Numbered from the stretch's first letter, positions 8,355 through 17,924 are shown. The stretch is DNA of 64,000 nucleotides from Methylobacterium sp. 2A (GCF_009806555.1 NZ_VUOK01000054.1:1-64000); one strand, 5' to 3'. Translations and numbers: made by a program. Notes: a model not told the origin generated them from the letters alone.

Positions 8355-10034
8355 ATGCAATTCAACTTCTCCGTGCGTTCCCGCTTAATCACGTCACTCC
8401 TGGTCCTATTGGCCCTGACGCTCGGCCTCGGCGGCTTCTGTTACGCGCGGCTGAACGCCTTGAGCGTGTCCGTCGACGAACTCGGCGGCAATGCCCTCCC
8501 GTCGACCCGGATCATCAGCCGTCTGGCCACGAATTTCGAAGCCCTGCGCAGCCGGCAGCTCGCCTATCTCCTCTCCAGCGAGGAGCGGAGACCCCAGTCC
8601 CTCCCGCGCCTGCGGGCGAGCATGAGCGACATCGAGGCGGATCTGAAGGAATACGTGCCCTACGTCAGCGATGGCGAGGAGGCCCTCTGGAAGGCCATCA
8701 CGGCGACGGTCCCCGCCTATTCGCAGATGGGCGAGGAATTCCTGCGCCGGATCCAAGCGGGCGAGACCAAGGCGGCGACCGATTACCTGCTGGACGGGAT
8801 GCTCCCGGCCCTCAACGCGGCCCGGGCGGCGCTGAAGGCCGATATCGCCTTCAACGATGCGCACGGCAAGCAGAGCGTCACCACCGCCACCGCGCTGGGC
8901 GAGAGCGCCCGCACCGGCATCGCCGTGGTGCTCGCCGTCGTCGTCGCGCTCACGCTGGCGATCAGCTGGATGTCGGTCTCCACGATCTCGGTTCCGGTCC
9001 GCCGCATGGCGGGCGTCATGAAGCGGGTGGCCGGGGGTGAGACGGGTCTCGTGGTGCCGAATGCCGGCGAACGCAGCGAGATCGGCGAGATGGCCGCCGC
9101 CGTTCAGGTGTTCCAAGACAACCTTGTCCGCACCCGCAAGCTCGAGGAGGAGACTGCCCTGGCCCGCGCCTCGGCGGAGGAGCAGCGCAAGCGCGCCGTG
9201 CGGGAGATGGCCGACGGATTCGAGGCGGCGGTCGGCGATGTGATCGGCATGGTGTCGTCCTCGGCGACCGAGTTGCAGGCGACGGCGCAGCAGATGACGT
9301 CGACGGCCAGCCAGACCGCCAGCCAGTCCACGGCCGTGGCTGCGGCCGCCGAGGAGGCCGCCTCCAACGTCAACACCGTCGCGGCGGCGGCGGAGGAGCT
9401 GGGCTCGTCCGTGCAGGAGATCGGCCGTCAGGTCGACGGTTCCGCGGAGCTCGCCCGGCACGCCGTCGCGGAGGCCGATCAGGCCGGCGCACTGGTTCAG
9501 GAATTGAGCGCCGCCGTCGCGCGGATCGGCGACGTGGCGGGCCTGATCTCGACCATCGCGGGGCAGACGAACCTCCTGGCGCTCAACGCGACGATCGAGG
9601 CCGCGCGGGCCGGGGCGGCCGGCAAGGGCTTCGCCGTCGTCGCCTCCGAAGTGAAGGCGCTCGCCGAACAGACCGCCAAGGCGACGAACGAGATCTCCGG
9701 GCAGATCCTCCAGATCCAGGCTTCGACCGGGCGGGCCGTCGCCTCGATCGGCGGGATCACGGGGCGCATCCGCGAGATCAGCGCGACGGCGACCTCGATC
9801 GCGGCGGCGGTCGAGCAGCAGGGGGCGGCCACGCAGGAGATCGTGCGCAACGTCGCCCAGGCGGCGACCGGCACGAGCGCGGTAACGGGCAACATCGCCG
9901 GCGTGGCCGGGGCCGCCGAGGAAACAGGGGCGGCAGCGAGCGAGGTGCTCGGCGCAGCCTCCGAGCTGTCGCGCCAATCCGAGCATCTCACGGCGGAGAT
10001 CGCGCGTTTTCTGGCCACGGTTCGCGCCGCCTGA
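8355..10034 (+). CDS. Methyl-accepting chemotaxis protein
   Basis: Transmembrane chemoreceptor that signals through CheW/CheA. The 559-residue protein has TM1 at about 10-29, a periplasmic four-helix-bundle-like sensor (~30-180), TM2 at ~185-208, a HAMP domain (~208-260) and a methyl-accepting signalling domain. The hairpin tip AGQTNLLALNATIEAARAG and the following EVKALAEQTAKAT are clear. The helical sensor gives no ligand. The ATG at 8355 is preferred to a GTG at 8334. It is unlinked to other chemotaxis genes here. Confidence 0.93.
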   Translation: MQFNFSVRSRLITSLLVLLALTLGLGGFCYARLNALSVSVDELGGNALPSTRIISRLATNFEALRSRQLAYLLSSEERRPQSLPRLRASMSDIEADLKEYVPYVSDGEEALWKAITATVPAYSQMGEEFLRRIQAGETKAATDYLLDGMLPALNAARAALKADIAFNDAHGKQSVTTATALGESARTGIAVVLAVVVALTLAISWMSVSTISVPVRRMAGVMKRVAGGETGLVVPNAGERSEIGEMAAAVQVFQDNLVRTRKLEEETALARASAEEQRKRAVREMADGFEAAVGDVIGMVSSSATELQATAQQMTSTASQTASQSTAVAAAAEEAASNVNTVAAAAEELGSSVQEIGRQVDGSAELARHAVAEADQAGALVQELSAAVARIGDVAGLISTIAGQTNLLALNATIEAARAGAAGKGFAVVASEVKALAEQTAKATNEISGQILQIQASTGRAVASIGGITGRIREISATATSIAAAVEQQGAATQEIVRNVAQAATGTSAVTGNIAGVAGAAEETGAAASEVLGAASELSRQSEHLTAEIARFLATVRAA

Positions 10035-10175
10035 CCGCCATGCGGCGCCAAGTCGGGGGTGGTTCTGCCGCGCCCGCGGCGTCCGCCCGCGCGCAAGGGC
10101 GGGACCGGGGCAACGGATCCCGTCCCGCAAGCTTGGTACGGCGGGGGCTCATCCCCGCCTCGTGAGACGCGCCGC

Positions 10176-11597
10176 ATGGACGACACCGCCTACAGGCCCT
10201 CCCGGCGCCATGCCGAGCTCGGACCGGCCTTCTTCGATCCCGTGACCCCGGCGCGATTCCCGCGGACGATCCTGCGCTACCGCAATCAGGCCTGGGCGGA
10301 GCGCGTCGGCCTGGGCGGGCTCACGGAAGCCGCGTGGATCGCCCATTTCGGCCGGTTCGAGCCCCTGCCCGGCAGCTTCGAGACCCCGCTGGCGCTACGC
10401 TACCACGGCCACCAGTTCCGCTCGTACAACCCCGAACTGGGCGACGGCCGCGGCTTCCTGTTCGCGCAGCTCCGCGATCTGAAGGACGGGCGCCTTCTCG
10501 ATCTCGGCACCAAGGGCAGCGGCACCACGCCCTATTCCCGGGGCGCCGACGGGCGGCTCACCCTGAAGGGCGGCGTGCGCGAGGTGCTGGCGACCGCACT
10601 GCTGGAGGCGCAGGGCGTCTATACATCCAAGAGCTTCAGCCTGATCGAGACCGGCGAGGACCTCGTGCGCGGCGACGAGCCGTCGCCTGCCCGCTCCGCG
10701 GTGCTGGTGCGCCTGTCCCACGGGCATATCCGCATCGGCAGCTTCCAGCGCTTCCTGGCTTTGGGCGAGCCCGACAACATCGCCCGGCTCCTCGACCACA
10801 CGATCGAGACCCACCGGCCGGAGCTCTGGCGCGACAGCCTGGAGGATCGCGGGGTCGCCTTCCTGGAGGACGTGGTCGTCCGCGTCGCCCGGATGGGGGC
10901 GCAATGGGCGGCCGCCGGCTTCGTCCACGGGGTGCTCAACAGCGACAACATCAACGTCACCGGCGAGAGCTTCGATTACGGACCCTGGCGCTTCCTGCCG
11001 CATTTCGACCCGGACTTCACCGCGGCCTATTTCGACGAGACCGGGCTCTACAGCTTCGGGCGCCAGCCGGAGGCCCTGTTCTGGAACCTGACCCGGCTGG
11101 CCGATTGCCTGCTGGCGCTGGCGCCCCAGGCACGCCTGGAAGCGGCCCTCTCAGGGTTCGGTCCGGCCCTGCAGGAGGGTTTTGCGCAGGCCCTGTTCCG
11201 CCGGCTCGGCCTCGCGCCGGCGCCGCGGCCCGAGACCGACCGCCTGGTCGCCGCAATCTGGCGGTTCCTCGGCGAGAGCCGGGCCCCCTTCGAGCGGTTC
11301 TTCTTCGACTGGTACGGCGGCCTCGCGAGCGCCGGGCGGGCGCAGGCCAGCCCATCCGCCGGCCATTACGCGACCGAGGCCTTCGCGCCCGTGCGGGCCG
11401 CCCTGGAGCCCGTCGCGCCCGCGCCCGGCGCGAGGCTCGACCACCCCTATTTCGCGGCGGCGCCCTGCACCCTGCTGATCGACGAGGTCGAAGGGCTGTG
11501 GGCACCGATCGCGGAGGCCGACGACTGGTCCCTGTTCGAGGCCAAGCTCGCCGATATGGCCCGGATGGCCGAGGCCTGCGGCACGGCTTCGGCCTGA
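10176..11597 (+). CDS. selO: Protein adenylyltransferase SelO (YdiU/UPF0061)
   Basis: SelO pseudokinases transfer AMP from ATP to Ser, Thr or Tyr of target proteins and act in redox stress. The 473-residue protein shows family blocks LRYRNQAWAERVGL, ALRYHGHQFRSYNPELGDGR, LGTKGSGTTPYSRGADGRLT (nucleotide-binding loop), EVLATALLEAQGV, and the catalytic/metal region HGVLNSDNINVTGES followed by DYGPWRF. The alphaproteobacterial form lacks the C-terminal selenocysteine, which agrees with length. The ATG at 10176 gives the family N-terminus; the upstream in-frame region looks non-coding. Confidence 0.93.
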   Translation: MDDTAYRPSRRHAELGPAFFDPVTPARFPRTILRYRNQAWAERVGLGGLTEAAWIAHFGRFEPLPGSFETPLALRYHGHQFRSYNPELGDGRGFLFAQLRDLKDGRLLDLGTKGSGTTPYSRGADGRLTLKGGVREVLATALLEAQGVYTSKSFSLIETGEDLVRGDEPSPARSAVLVRLSHGHIRIGSFQRFLALGEPDNIARLLDHTIETHRPELWRDSLEDRGVAFLEDVVVRVARMGAQWAAAGFVHGVLNSDNINVTGESFDYGPWRFLPHFDPDFTAAYFDETGLYSFGRQPEALFWNLTRLADCLLALAPQARLEAALSGFGPALQEGFAQALFRRLGLAPAPRPETDRLVAAIWRFLGESRAPFERFFFDWYGGLASAGRAQASPSAGHYATEAFAPVRAALEPVAPAPGARLDHPYFAAAPCTLLIDEVEGLWAPIAEADDWSLFEAKLADMARMAEACGTASA

Positions 11598-11743
11598 GCG
11601 GCCTCCTCCTCGGCGAGCCGGCGGCGCTCCTCGGCGTAGCCCCCCGCGATGGCGAGATCGACCAGCCGCCGGGTCAGCCGGAAGGCCAGCCAGAACAGGG
11701 CGAGGCAGAGCAGCGTCGCGGCGGCGGCCTTGAGCGGGTCCAC
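11447..11743 (-). CDS. Small membrane-anchored hypothetical protein, antisense overlap with selO
   Basis: The GTG at 11743 has GGAG 7-10 bases upstream. The 98-residue reading starts with one transmembrane helix (LLCLALFWLAFRLTRRLVDL) and a charged EERRRLAEEEAAQAEA segment. The last ~50 codons run antisense into the 3' end of selO and have poor protein-like composition. Either the overlap is real or only the first half was originally the gene. Function unknown. Confidence 0.4.
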   Translation of the reverse strand: MDPLKAAAATLLCLALFWLAFRLTRRLVDLAIAGGYAEERRRLAEEEAAQAEAVPQASAIRAISASLASNRDQSSASAIGAHSPSTSSISRVQGAAAK

Positions 11744-11962
11744 GGGGTTTCTCCGGCGGTGTCTCCTCGGGTGGAGCAGCCCTCATAGAGCCGCGGCCGG
11801 GCGGGGAGCAATTGGACTTCGCTCCGATAACGGTGTCGTGCTGCGCCGATCCTGGCGGTCGGAGCGCGGCAAACCGGGCCGCCACGGCGCGGGAACGTGC
11901 TATGGCGCCCGGGCCGGAACGCATCATCCGGCGGTTGAAGACCCTCGATCAGGCGGATTCCC

Positions 11963-12190
11963 TTGCGCGAGACCTTCCACATCGAAGTCCTCGGACCGGA
12001 GCCGGACGAGATCCAGACGCGGATCTCGGTACGGGTCGCCAGCCTGGAGAGCGCGCAGGAGCGGGCGCTGCGCCTGTTCGCGCGCGCCCGGGTGCCGCAG
12101 CGCGCGGGCGAGCCGGCCGCGGCCGTCCGGGTGATCGACGGGGCCGGCCGCGAGGTGTTCTATCGCACGCGATTCGACGAGGGGGATTGA
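11963..12190 (+). CDS. Conserved-looking small hypothetical protein
   Basis: This 75-residue protein has a TTG start preceded by CAGGCGGA. The sequence reads like a compact soluble alpha/beta protein (FHIEVLGPEPDEIQTRISVR, then RVIDGAGREVFYRTRFDEGD). It has no membrane segment, cysteine or recognised motif. It is convergent with the acyltransferase gene. No function is proposed. Confidence 0.45.
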   Translation: MRETFHIEVLGPEPDEIQTRISVRVASLESAQERALRLFARARVPQRAGEPAAAVRVIDGAGREVFYRTRFDEGD

Positions 12191-12244
12191 GGCGGCTGCG
12201 GGCGCCCGCGACGGCGGGATTCCCCTGGCTCAGCTCCCCACCTG

Positions 12245-13474
12245 CTACGACCTGTCCGGCCGCATCGCCGTCATGGGACGGGACGCGGACGCAGGCGCGG
12301 CCGGCGCCGATCGCGCGCTTCGGCTGGCAAGATGCCGGCCGACGAGGCGCATGCGGGCGACCTGCTCCCGGGCACGCTCCAGGGCGCGGGCGAGCGGGAA
12401 CAGGGGATCGCGCTCCGCCGCGACCAGAAGGTGGGCGATAGTCCGCCGCTCGGTCCAGAACAGCGAGCCCAGGGCGAAATCCGGCGGCGCGCAGGAATCG
12501 ATCCGGTCGATCGCCCATTCACCGGACACCACCGCTTCCGTCAGGCGATGGACCAGCTGGATCCCGGGGGCGGCCTCGGGCTCCGCCTCGTCGTGGGCGA
12601 TCTTCAGCACCCAGGCCTCGGAGCCGGTCACCGGGAGGATCAGGGAGGCGAGCGTCCGGCCCGCCCGGCGCAGGCGCGCGATCCGCACGCCGCCCCCCGC
12701 CCCCAGATCGGCCAGGGCGGCGCGCAGGAAGGCGACCTCGGCCGGGCGCTGGCCCAGCCCGGTGCCGGCCCGGCTCTTCCAGCCCGCCGCTTCGAGGGCG
12801 ACGTGTTCGGTGAGCGCCCGGTCGAGATCGGCCGGCGCGTCGAGCAGCTCGAAGGCCACGGCACCCGCCGCCCCCAGGCGCGTGCGGGCGCGGCGCAGCC
12901 TGCGCCGCCGCTGGCCCGAGAGGTGGCCGAGATAGCCCGCCCGCGCCTCCGGCGGGCGGGCGCTCAGGTCGAGCAGGCCGCGCGCGTGCGGCCAGTAGGC
13001 GGCACGGGCGATCCCCCGCGCCGCCAGGAGATCCGGCAGGAGCCCGTCCGCGGGGGCGTTCGGCAGCAGGAGCCGCGGCGGCAGGCCGAGCGCCCGCGGG
13101 GCCGCGAGGAGGGCCGCCAGCGCCCTCGCCGGGTCGGCCCCGTCGAGGAGCGGCGCGCCGAACGGGCCGTAGCCGTGGGTCCAGCCCATCAGCAGCGGCA
13201 GCGGCAGGCCCCAGCGCCGCCGCGACACCCGGAACGGCCAGACCGCGAGGAACCGCGTTCCCGGCGCCTCGGGAGCCGAGTCGGCCACGATCAGCAGGCG
13301 CACCCCGGCGCCGAACGCGTCCCGGGCGGCGAGCGCGTAGCCCGCCCCGTAGAACGGGTTCGGGATGGCGGAGGCGGGTCCCAGCGCCCGCCAGGCCGGG
13401 ATCCAGGGCGCCGCCGGATCGAGGGGCCGGATGGCCGCGACGAGGCCCTGCGGGAGCGTGGCGGTCTCCGGCAC
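12245..13474 (-). CDS. GNAT/BioF2-like acyltransferase (CelD-type)
   Basis: This 409-residue protein resembles the BioF2-like/GNAT acyltransferases found near polysaccharide genes. It has an N-terminal NPFYGAGYALAARDAFG segment, a central RRRRLRRARTRL basic patch and a C-terminal acetyltransferase half with RIARLRRAGRTLASLILPV and PGIQLVHRLTE. It starts at a GTG 10 bp after the flippase stop, so the two genes are almost certainly cotranscribed. A role in acylating a polysaccharide or lipid-linked sugar is inferred from this pairing. Substrate is unknown. Confidence 0.75.
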   Translation of the reverse strand: MPETATLPQGLVAAIRPLDPAAPWIPAWRALGPASAIPNPFYGAGYALAARDAFGAGVRLLIVADSAPEAPGTRFLAVWPFRVSRRRWGLPLPLLMGWTHGYGPFGAPLLDGADPARALAALLAAPRALGLPPRLLLPNAPADGLLPDLLAARGIARAAYWPHARGLLDLSARPPEARAGYLGHLSGQRRRRLRRARTRLGAAGAVAFELLDAPADLDRALTEHVALEAAGWKSRAGTGLGQRPAEVAFLRAALADLGAGGGVRIARLRRAGRTLASLILPVTGSEAWVLKIAHDEAEPEAAPGIQLVHRLTEAVVSGEWAIDRIDSCAPPDFALGSLFWTERRTIAHLLVAAERDPLFPLARALERAREQVARMRLVGRHLASRSARSAPAAPASASRPMTAMRPDRS

Positions 13475-13484
13475 GGCGAGCCCG

Positions 13485-14900
13485 TCAGGCCGCGAGCCGG
13501 TGGCGGATCGCGCCGGCGAAGCCGAGGACGTTGTAGCGCCAGGCCGCCGCCCCCGCCCCGGCGGCGAGCAGCACCATGCGCAGCACCTGCCCCGGCACCA
13601 TGAAGCCCCCCGGCATCAGCCCGATCCCGGCATTCACGGCGCCGCAGGCCGCCGCGATCCCCGCGATCCCGGCCATGTCGGCCAGCGGCAGCGGCATCGT
13701 CGTGCCCGCCCGCCGGGCGCCGAACACCAGCACGAGGCAGGCGGTCGTCTGCCCCCCCGCGAAGGCGAGCGCCGCCCCGGGGGCGCCGAAGGTCGGGATC
13801 AGCAGGAGCGCGAGCGCCGCCACGGTCGCGAGCGTCGCGAAGGCCGCCGCCGCCTCCAGGCCGCTGGTCCGGGTGAAGTAGATCACCTGCCCGAAATAAT
13901 AGGCGCGGAACATCATCAGGATGCTCGCCAGGATCAGCACCGGGGCGAGGTGGCGCGCCTCGGCCCGGTAGTCGGGCCCGAGCAGCACCGTGACCACGAG
14001 GTCGTCGAAGCAGAGGAAGAACACGGCGCCGAAGGCCGCGATCAGCGTCATGGCGCGGGCGGCATCGCTCAGCACGCCTTCGGCCGCCGGCATGCCGCCA
14101 AGGCGCGCCTCGCGCTTGGCGAGGGAGATCAGCGACAGGGCGATCGCCTCGCCGAACACGATGAAGCTCTGCCGCAGGAAGTCGGCGAGCGCCCCGTAGG
14201 CGCCGAGGCCCGCCGGCCCCACGGTCTTGGCGATGATCAGCCGGTCGAGGCTCTGGGCCAGGGCCGCGGTGCCGAAGGAGAGCACCAGCGGCCAGCCATA
14301 GGTGAACAGGCGCAGGGCCTCGGCCCGGCTGCCGCGCCCGGGCATCATCGGCGCGATGGTGGCGGCGGCCGGCAGCGCGGCGACCGCGTTGGCGGCCGCC
14401 ACCGCGAAGGCGAGGTCGAGCGGATCGCCCGAGAGGTGCAGCGCGAGGCTGCCGAGGCTGAGGATCAGGATCGCCCGGCTCATCACCGAGGCCGCCACCG
14501 CCCCGACCCGCAGGCGGGTGCGGGCGATCTCGGTGGCGCCCTCGAACAGGGTGGTGCCGCAGGCGAGCGCCAGGATGGCGGCGGCCATCCGCCCCGGGAT
14601 GAGGCCGAGCCCCGCCGCCAGCGCGCTGCCGAGCCCGGCAAGCAGCAGCGTGCCCCCCAGGATGCGCACCACGGTGCCGACCTGGGCCGGCTCGCGGGCC
14701 TCGTCGTAGAGGGCGAAGAACGCGAATTTCGGCCATTGGCAGGTCGCCCCGTAGAGCACCAGCGCCCAGGACAGGACGTAGAGGTAAGTGCCGTAGCTCG
14801 CCGCCGGCGCGAGCCGGGTGAACACCGCCACCGAGGCCATGTTCAGGGCAGCCGCGAAACCGCGCGAGCCGACATAGATCAGGCTGTGCCGGGCGATCAT
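13485..14900 (-). CDS. Polysaccharide flippase-like (Wzx/MOP superfamily) membrane protein
   Basis: A 471-residue protein with 12-14 predicted hydrophobic helices and few loops. The N-terminus (MIARHSLIYVGSRGFAAALN) matches the oligosaccharide flippase/lipopolysaccharide biosynthesis fold. It probably moves lipid-linked glycans across the inner membrane. The ATG at 14900 begins the first helix; the in-frame upstream extension to 15038 crosses a G/C palindrome and is not coding-like. The downstream acyltransferase gene is 10 bp away. No glycosyltransferase genes are near, so the glycan cannot be guessed. Confidence 0.82.
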   Translation of the reverse strand: MIARHSLIYVGSRGFAAALNMASVAVFTRLAPAASYGTYLYVLSWALVLYGATCQWPKFAFFALYDEAREPAQVGTVVRILGGTLLLAGLGSALAAGLGLIPGRMAAAILALACGTTLFEGATEIARTRLRVGAVAASVMSRAILILSLGSLALHLSGDPLDLAFAVAAANAVAALPAAATIAPMMPGRGSRAEALRLFTYGWPLVLSFGTAALAQSLDRLIIAKTVGPAGLGAYGALADFLRQSFIVFGEAIALSLISLAKREARLGGMPAAEGVLSDAARAMTLIAAFGAVFFLCFDDLVVTVLLGPDYRAEARHLAPVLILASILMMFRAYYFGQVIYFTRTSGLEAAAAFATLATVAALALLLIPTFGAPGAALAFAGGQTTACLVLVFGARRAGTTMPLPLADMAGIAGIAAACGAVNAGIGLMPGGFMVPGQVLRMVLLAAGAGAAAWRYNVLGFAGAIRHRLAA

Positions 14901-14974
14901 GACCGGCACCGGGGCGAGCGGATGGGTGGAGGAGGTTTCCGCCCGATCAGCAGAAGCGCCGGACGCGCGACGCC

Positions 14975-14999
14975 CCCTCCCCCCGCAGAGGGGGGAGGG
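14975..14999. repeat. G/C palindrome of the same family as at the insertion-sequence ends
   Basis: CCCTCCCCCC (14975-14984), a 5-bp loop, then GGGGGGAGGG (14990-14999). It is intergenic, upstream of the flippase gene and downstream of gpmI. The two 10-bp arms equal those at 1199-1222. Confidence 0.75.
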
Positions 15000-15156
15000 A
15001 GCGCACGCGTGTCTGGACCGAGCCAGACTCTGCCCCACCCAGCGCGGGACCGGGAAGCGCCCCGCCCCGCCCTGGCACGGTCCAATCCCGCGGCGGGACG
15101 TATGGCAGGGGCCTGCGGCATGACGGCCCGACCGGTGCAGCCGCCATGCCGGATCA

Positions 15157-16689
15157 TCAGCCCGCCCGGCGGATCAGGGACGTGCCGGTCATCTCGGCCG
15201 GCTGGTCGAGGCCCATCAGGTCGAGGAGCGTCGGCGCCACGTCGGCGAGCCGGCCATCGGCCAGCGACACGCGATCGACGCCGACCAGGGTCACCGGGAC
15301 CGGGTTGAGCGTGTGGGCGGTGTGGGGCTCGCCGGTCTCGGGGTCGCGCATCGTCTCGCAATTGCCGTGGTCGGCGGTGACCAGGAGCGCCCCGCCCTGC
15401 GCCATCACCGCCTCGACCACGCGGCCCAGGCAGGCATCGACGGTCTCGACCGCCTTTACGGCCGCGGCGAGGCTGCCGGTATGGCCGACCATGTCGGGAT
15501 TGGCGAAGTTCAGGATGATCAGGTCGTAGCGCCCGGAGCCGATCGCCGCGACGGCGCGGTCGGTGAGTTCCGGCGCCGACATCTCCGGCTGCAGATCGTA
15601 GGTCGCGACCTTGGGCGAGGGCACGAGGATCGCGTCCTGGCCCTCGAACGGAGCCTCGCGGCCGCCGTTCATGAAGTAGGTGACGTGCGGATATTTTTCG
15701 GTTTCGGCCATGCGCAACTGCGTGCGCCCGGCCCGCGCCACGGTCTCGCCGAGACCGTTCGGCAGGTCGAGGGGGCCGAACAGCGTGTCGGCGAAGGCGT
15801 CGATCTCGACGCTGTACTGGACGATGCCCAGGGCGGCGGCGAAGCGGATCGTCCGCGGACGGGAGAACCCGGAGAAGTCCGGATCGAGGAGCGCCTCCAG
15901 GATCTGCCGGGTCCGGTCGGCGCGGAAGTTGAAGCTCAGCAGGCCGTCCCCGTCCCGCATGCCGGCATAGTCGCCGACGATGGCGGGCTTCATGAATTCG
16001 TCGGACACGTCCGCCGCGTAGGAGGCTGCCACCGCCTGCCCGGCCCCGTCGAAGCGGGTCCCCTGCGCCTCGGTCAGGGCGTCGTAGGCGATCCGGACGC
16101 GCTCCCAGCGCCGGTCCCGGTCCATCCCGAAATAGCGTCCGCACAGGGTGGCGAGGCGCGCGCCCTGCGGCAGCGCCTGCTCCACGGCGGCCACGCAGGC
16201 GGCGGCGGAGCGGGGCGGCATGTCGCGCCCGTCGGTGAAGCCGTGGAGCCGGACCGGGATGCCGGCCTCGACCAGAACGCGCGCCAGCGCCACCGCGTGG
16301 TCCTGATGGGCGTGGACGCCGCCGGGCGACAGCAGGCCCATCAGGTGGCAGGTGCCGCCCGAGGCCCGCAGCGCCGCGATGAACCGGACCAAGGCGGGGT
16401 TCGTGGCCAGCGAGCCGTCCGCGATCGCGGCGTCGATGCGGGGCAGGTCCTGCAGCACCACGCGGCCCGCGCCGATATTGAGGTGGCCGACCTCGGAATT
16501 GCCCATCTGCCCCTCCGGCAAGCCGACATCGGCGCCGAAGGTCCTGAGCCGCGCCCGGGGCCGCTCCCGCATCAGCCCGTCGAAGACCGGCGTCCGGGCC
16601 TGAAGGACGGCGTTGTCGGCGCTCTCCTCCCGGAGGCCCCAGCCGTCGAGGATCACGAGCATCACGGGACGCGGGGTACTGTCGGGCAC
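15157..16689 (-). CDS. gpmI: 2,3-bisphosphoglycerate-independent phosphoglycerate mutase
   Basis: Interconverts 3- and 2-phosphoglycerate in glycolysis and gluconeogenesis with two Mn ions. The 510-residue protein is full length. It has LVILDGWGLREESADNA near the N-terminus, the phosphorylated serine in QMGNSEVGHLNIGAG (Ser65), HGFTDGRDMPPRS, and C-terminal metal ligands in NFANPDMVGHTG and VTADHGNCETM. It is transcribed alone; the upstream 450 bp contain no clear gene. Confidence 0.97.
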   Translation of the reverse strand: MPDSTPRPVMLVILDGWGLREESADNAVLQARTPVFDGLMRERPRARLRTFGADVGLPEGQMGNSEVGHLNIGAGRVVLQDLPRIDAAIADGSLATNPALVRFIAALRASGGTCHLMGLLSPGGVHAHQDHAVALARVLVEAGIPVRLHGFTDGRDMPPRSAAACVAAVEQALPQGARLATLCGRYFGMDRDRRWERVRIAYDALTEAQGTRFDGAGQAVAASYAADVSDEFMKPAIVGDYAGMRDGDGLLSFNFRADRTRQILEALLDPDFSGFSRPRTIRFAAALGIVQYSVEIDAFADTLFGPLDLPNGLGETVARAGRTQLRMAETEKYPHVTYFMNGGREAPFEGQDAILVPSPKVATYDLQPEMSAPELTDRAVAAIGSGRYDLIILNFANPDMVGHTGSLAAAVKAVETVDACLGRVVEAVMAQGGALLVTADHGNCETMRDPETGEPHTAHTLNPVPVTLVGVDRVSLADGRLADVAPTLLDLMGLDQPAEMTGTSLIRRAG

Positions 16690-17143
16690 GATTCTGATTC
16701 TCCTGGACGTCCGACGCGCGGTCGGATCCTGCGGGCCGGGCGAGGCCGCCCCCCTCGCGCGTGTCGATAGTCGGCTTGGCCGCGTGAGGCCACAGCCGCG
16801 GGGACGGATCCAGCCATGGCCCGATGAAAGCGTCCGGATTCTGACAGCGTCGATGACGCAGGGACGCGCTTTGCCGAGGCGGGTGACGGTTCGGCGCGCG
16901 GGGACCCGCCTTCAAGGGCCGCAGCCGCGCCGATGCCGTGGGCGAGACAGCCACGCCATCGAAGCCCGGGGACGGCCCGCCAGTCATTCCGACCGTCCGC
17001 CGGTGGGCAACCTGATGGAATCAGAACCCCAAGGGCAGAGTTAAGATATCTCAGGAAACACCATCAGGGTACAACTTGGCTGATTGCAACGCATCCACGC
17101 TGTGCTAGCCTGAGCGCATGTACTTGACAGGGATTGATCTGCC
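16690..17143. other. 454-bp intergenic region, possible promoter of the following gene
   Basis: No protein-like reading frame is convincing. Near 17094, TTGCAA is followed about 17 bp later by a TGTGCTAGCCT stretch that could be an extended -10. This would place a promoter for the gene at 17144. The rest is unremarkable. Confidence 0.3.
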
Positions 17144-17461
17144 GTGGCGTCGACCGAGATCATAAGTTCCGAGACGAGCGTGAATCTGGCACTCGACATG
17201 GTCGGCCGCGCTTACTTGGCCCTTGCACTTCTCTACGAAATGGCCCACCCGGGCGAGTTCGACGATGTTCAGCGAAAGATCCGCTCATTCGTCGAGGACA
17301 ATTTCCGCATTGCCCAGGAAACCAGCCGGAGCGGAACTCTCGCCGACGGGACCGTCGAAAGTGCGGCTCACCTTGTGAACAGCGTCCTGTCCGAGGCGGA
17401 GAACAAGATCGCCACGATGATTCGGCCCTCCCGACACGGGCGAAGCCAGATCGTGACTTGA
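17144..17461 (+). CDS. Small helical hypothetical protein, paralogue A
   Basis: This 105-residue protein starts at GTG 17144. The central block LALDMVGRAYLALALLYEMAHPGEFDDVQRKI aligns without gaps to the gene 160 bp downstream (LEMLVRAYHALAVFYELSNPGAYAALHGKM), so the two are tandem paralogues. Composition suggests an alpha-helical soluble protein with an acidic surface. No known domain is recognised. Its tail after about residue 80 differs from the second copy. Confidence 0.6.
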   Translation: MASTEIISSETSVNLALDMVGRAYLALALLYEMAHPGEFDDVQRKIRSFVEDNFRIAQETSRSGTLADGTVESAAHLVNSVLSEAENKIATMIRPSRHGRSQIVT

Positions 17462-17621
17462 TATCGACTGCGGGCATCAGCACGTGTTGCAGTCGAGCCA
17501 TAAGCCCCCGATAAATGTTCCCGCGCCTTGAAGCGCCGCAATAACAATAGCTCGGAACGTCGACAGTCTTAACAGGGCATGTTAACTGGCGCTTGGACAG
17601 CAATAAAGTTACAAGCGCGAC

Positions 17622-17924
17622 ATGAACAGCGACGATGGTGAGGGGGCCGCAGGCATTGCGGATGTCGCGCTGGAGATGCTGGTCCGGGCCTACCATGCCC
17701 TCGCGGTCTTTTACGAGTTGTCCAACCCCGGCGCCTATGCGGCGCTTCACGGCAAGATGATGCCCTACCTGCGCGACGGGTTCGCCCTTCAGGCGCAGGA
17801 CCCCGTCGATTCTCACGCCGCCGAACGGGTCTCTTCCGCGTTGGAACAGGTCCGCTGCGCGCTGGACGGTATCCGGTCCGATGTCGCCGCCGTCCGGGCC
17901 TGCGCGGATGAGGGAACCGGCTAG
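17622..17924 (+). CDS. Small helical hypothetical protein, paralogue B
   Basis: A 100-residue protein that shares the LA(L/E)-M-RAY-ALA-YE-NPG pattern with the upstream gene. It starts at ATG 17622 (MNSDDGEG). The helical core is followed by an Ala/Arg-rich helix (AAERVSSALEQVRCALDGIRSD). The TAG stop at 17922-17924 is the first triplet of an interspersed repeat. Function unknown; the tandem duplication implies retention of two versions. Confidence 0.6.
   Translation: MNSDDGEGAAGIADVALEMLVRAYHALAVFYELSNPGAYAALHGKMMPYLRDGFALQAQDPVDSHAAERVSSALEQVRCALDGIRSDVAAVRACADEGTG

Noticed and set aside
13365..15308. A 647-codon plus-strand frame across the flippase gene
   Set aside because: Composition is Arg/Gly/Gln/His-rich and unstructured; the minus strand encodes a coherent multi-helix protein.
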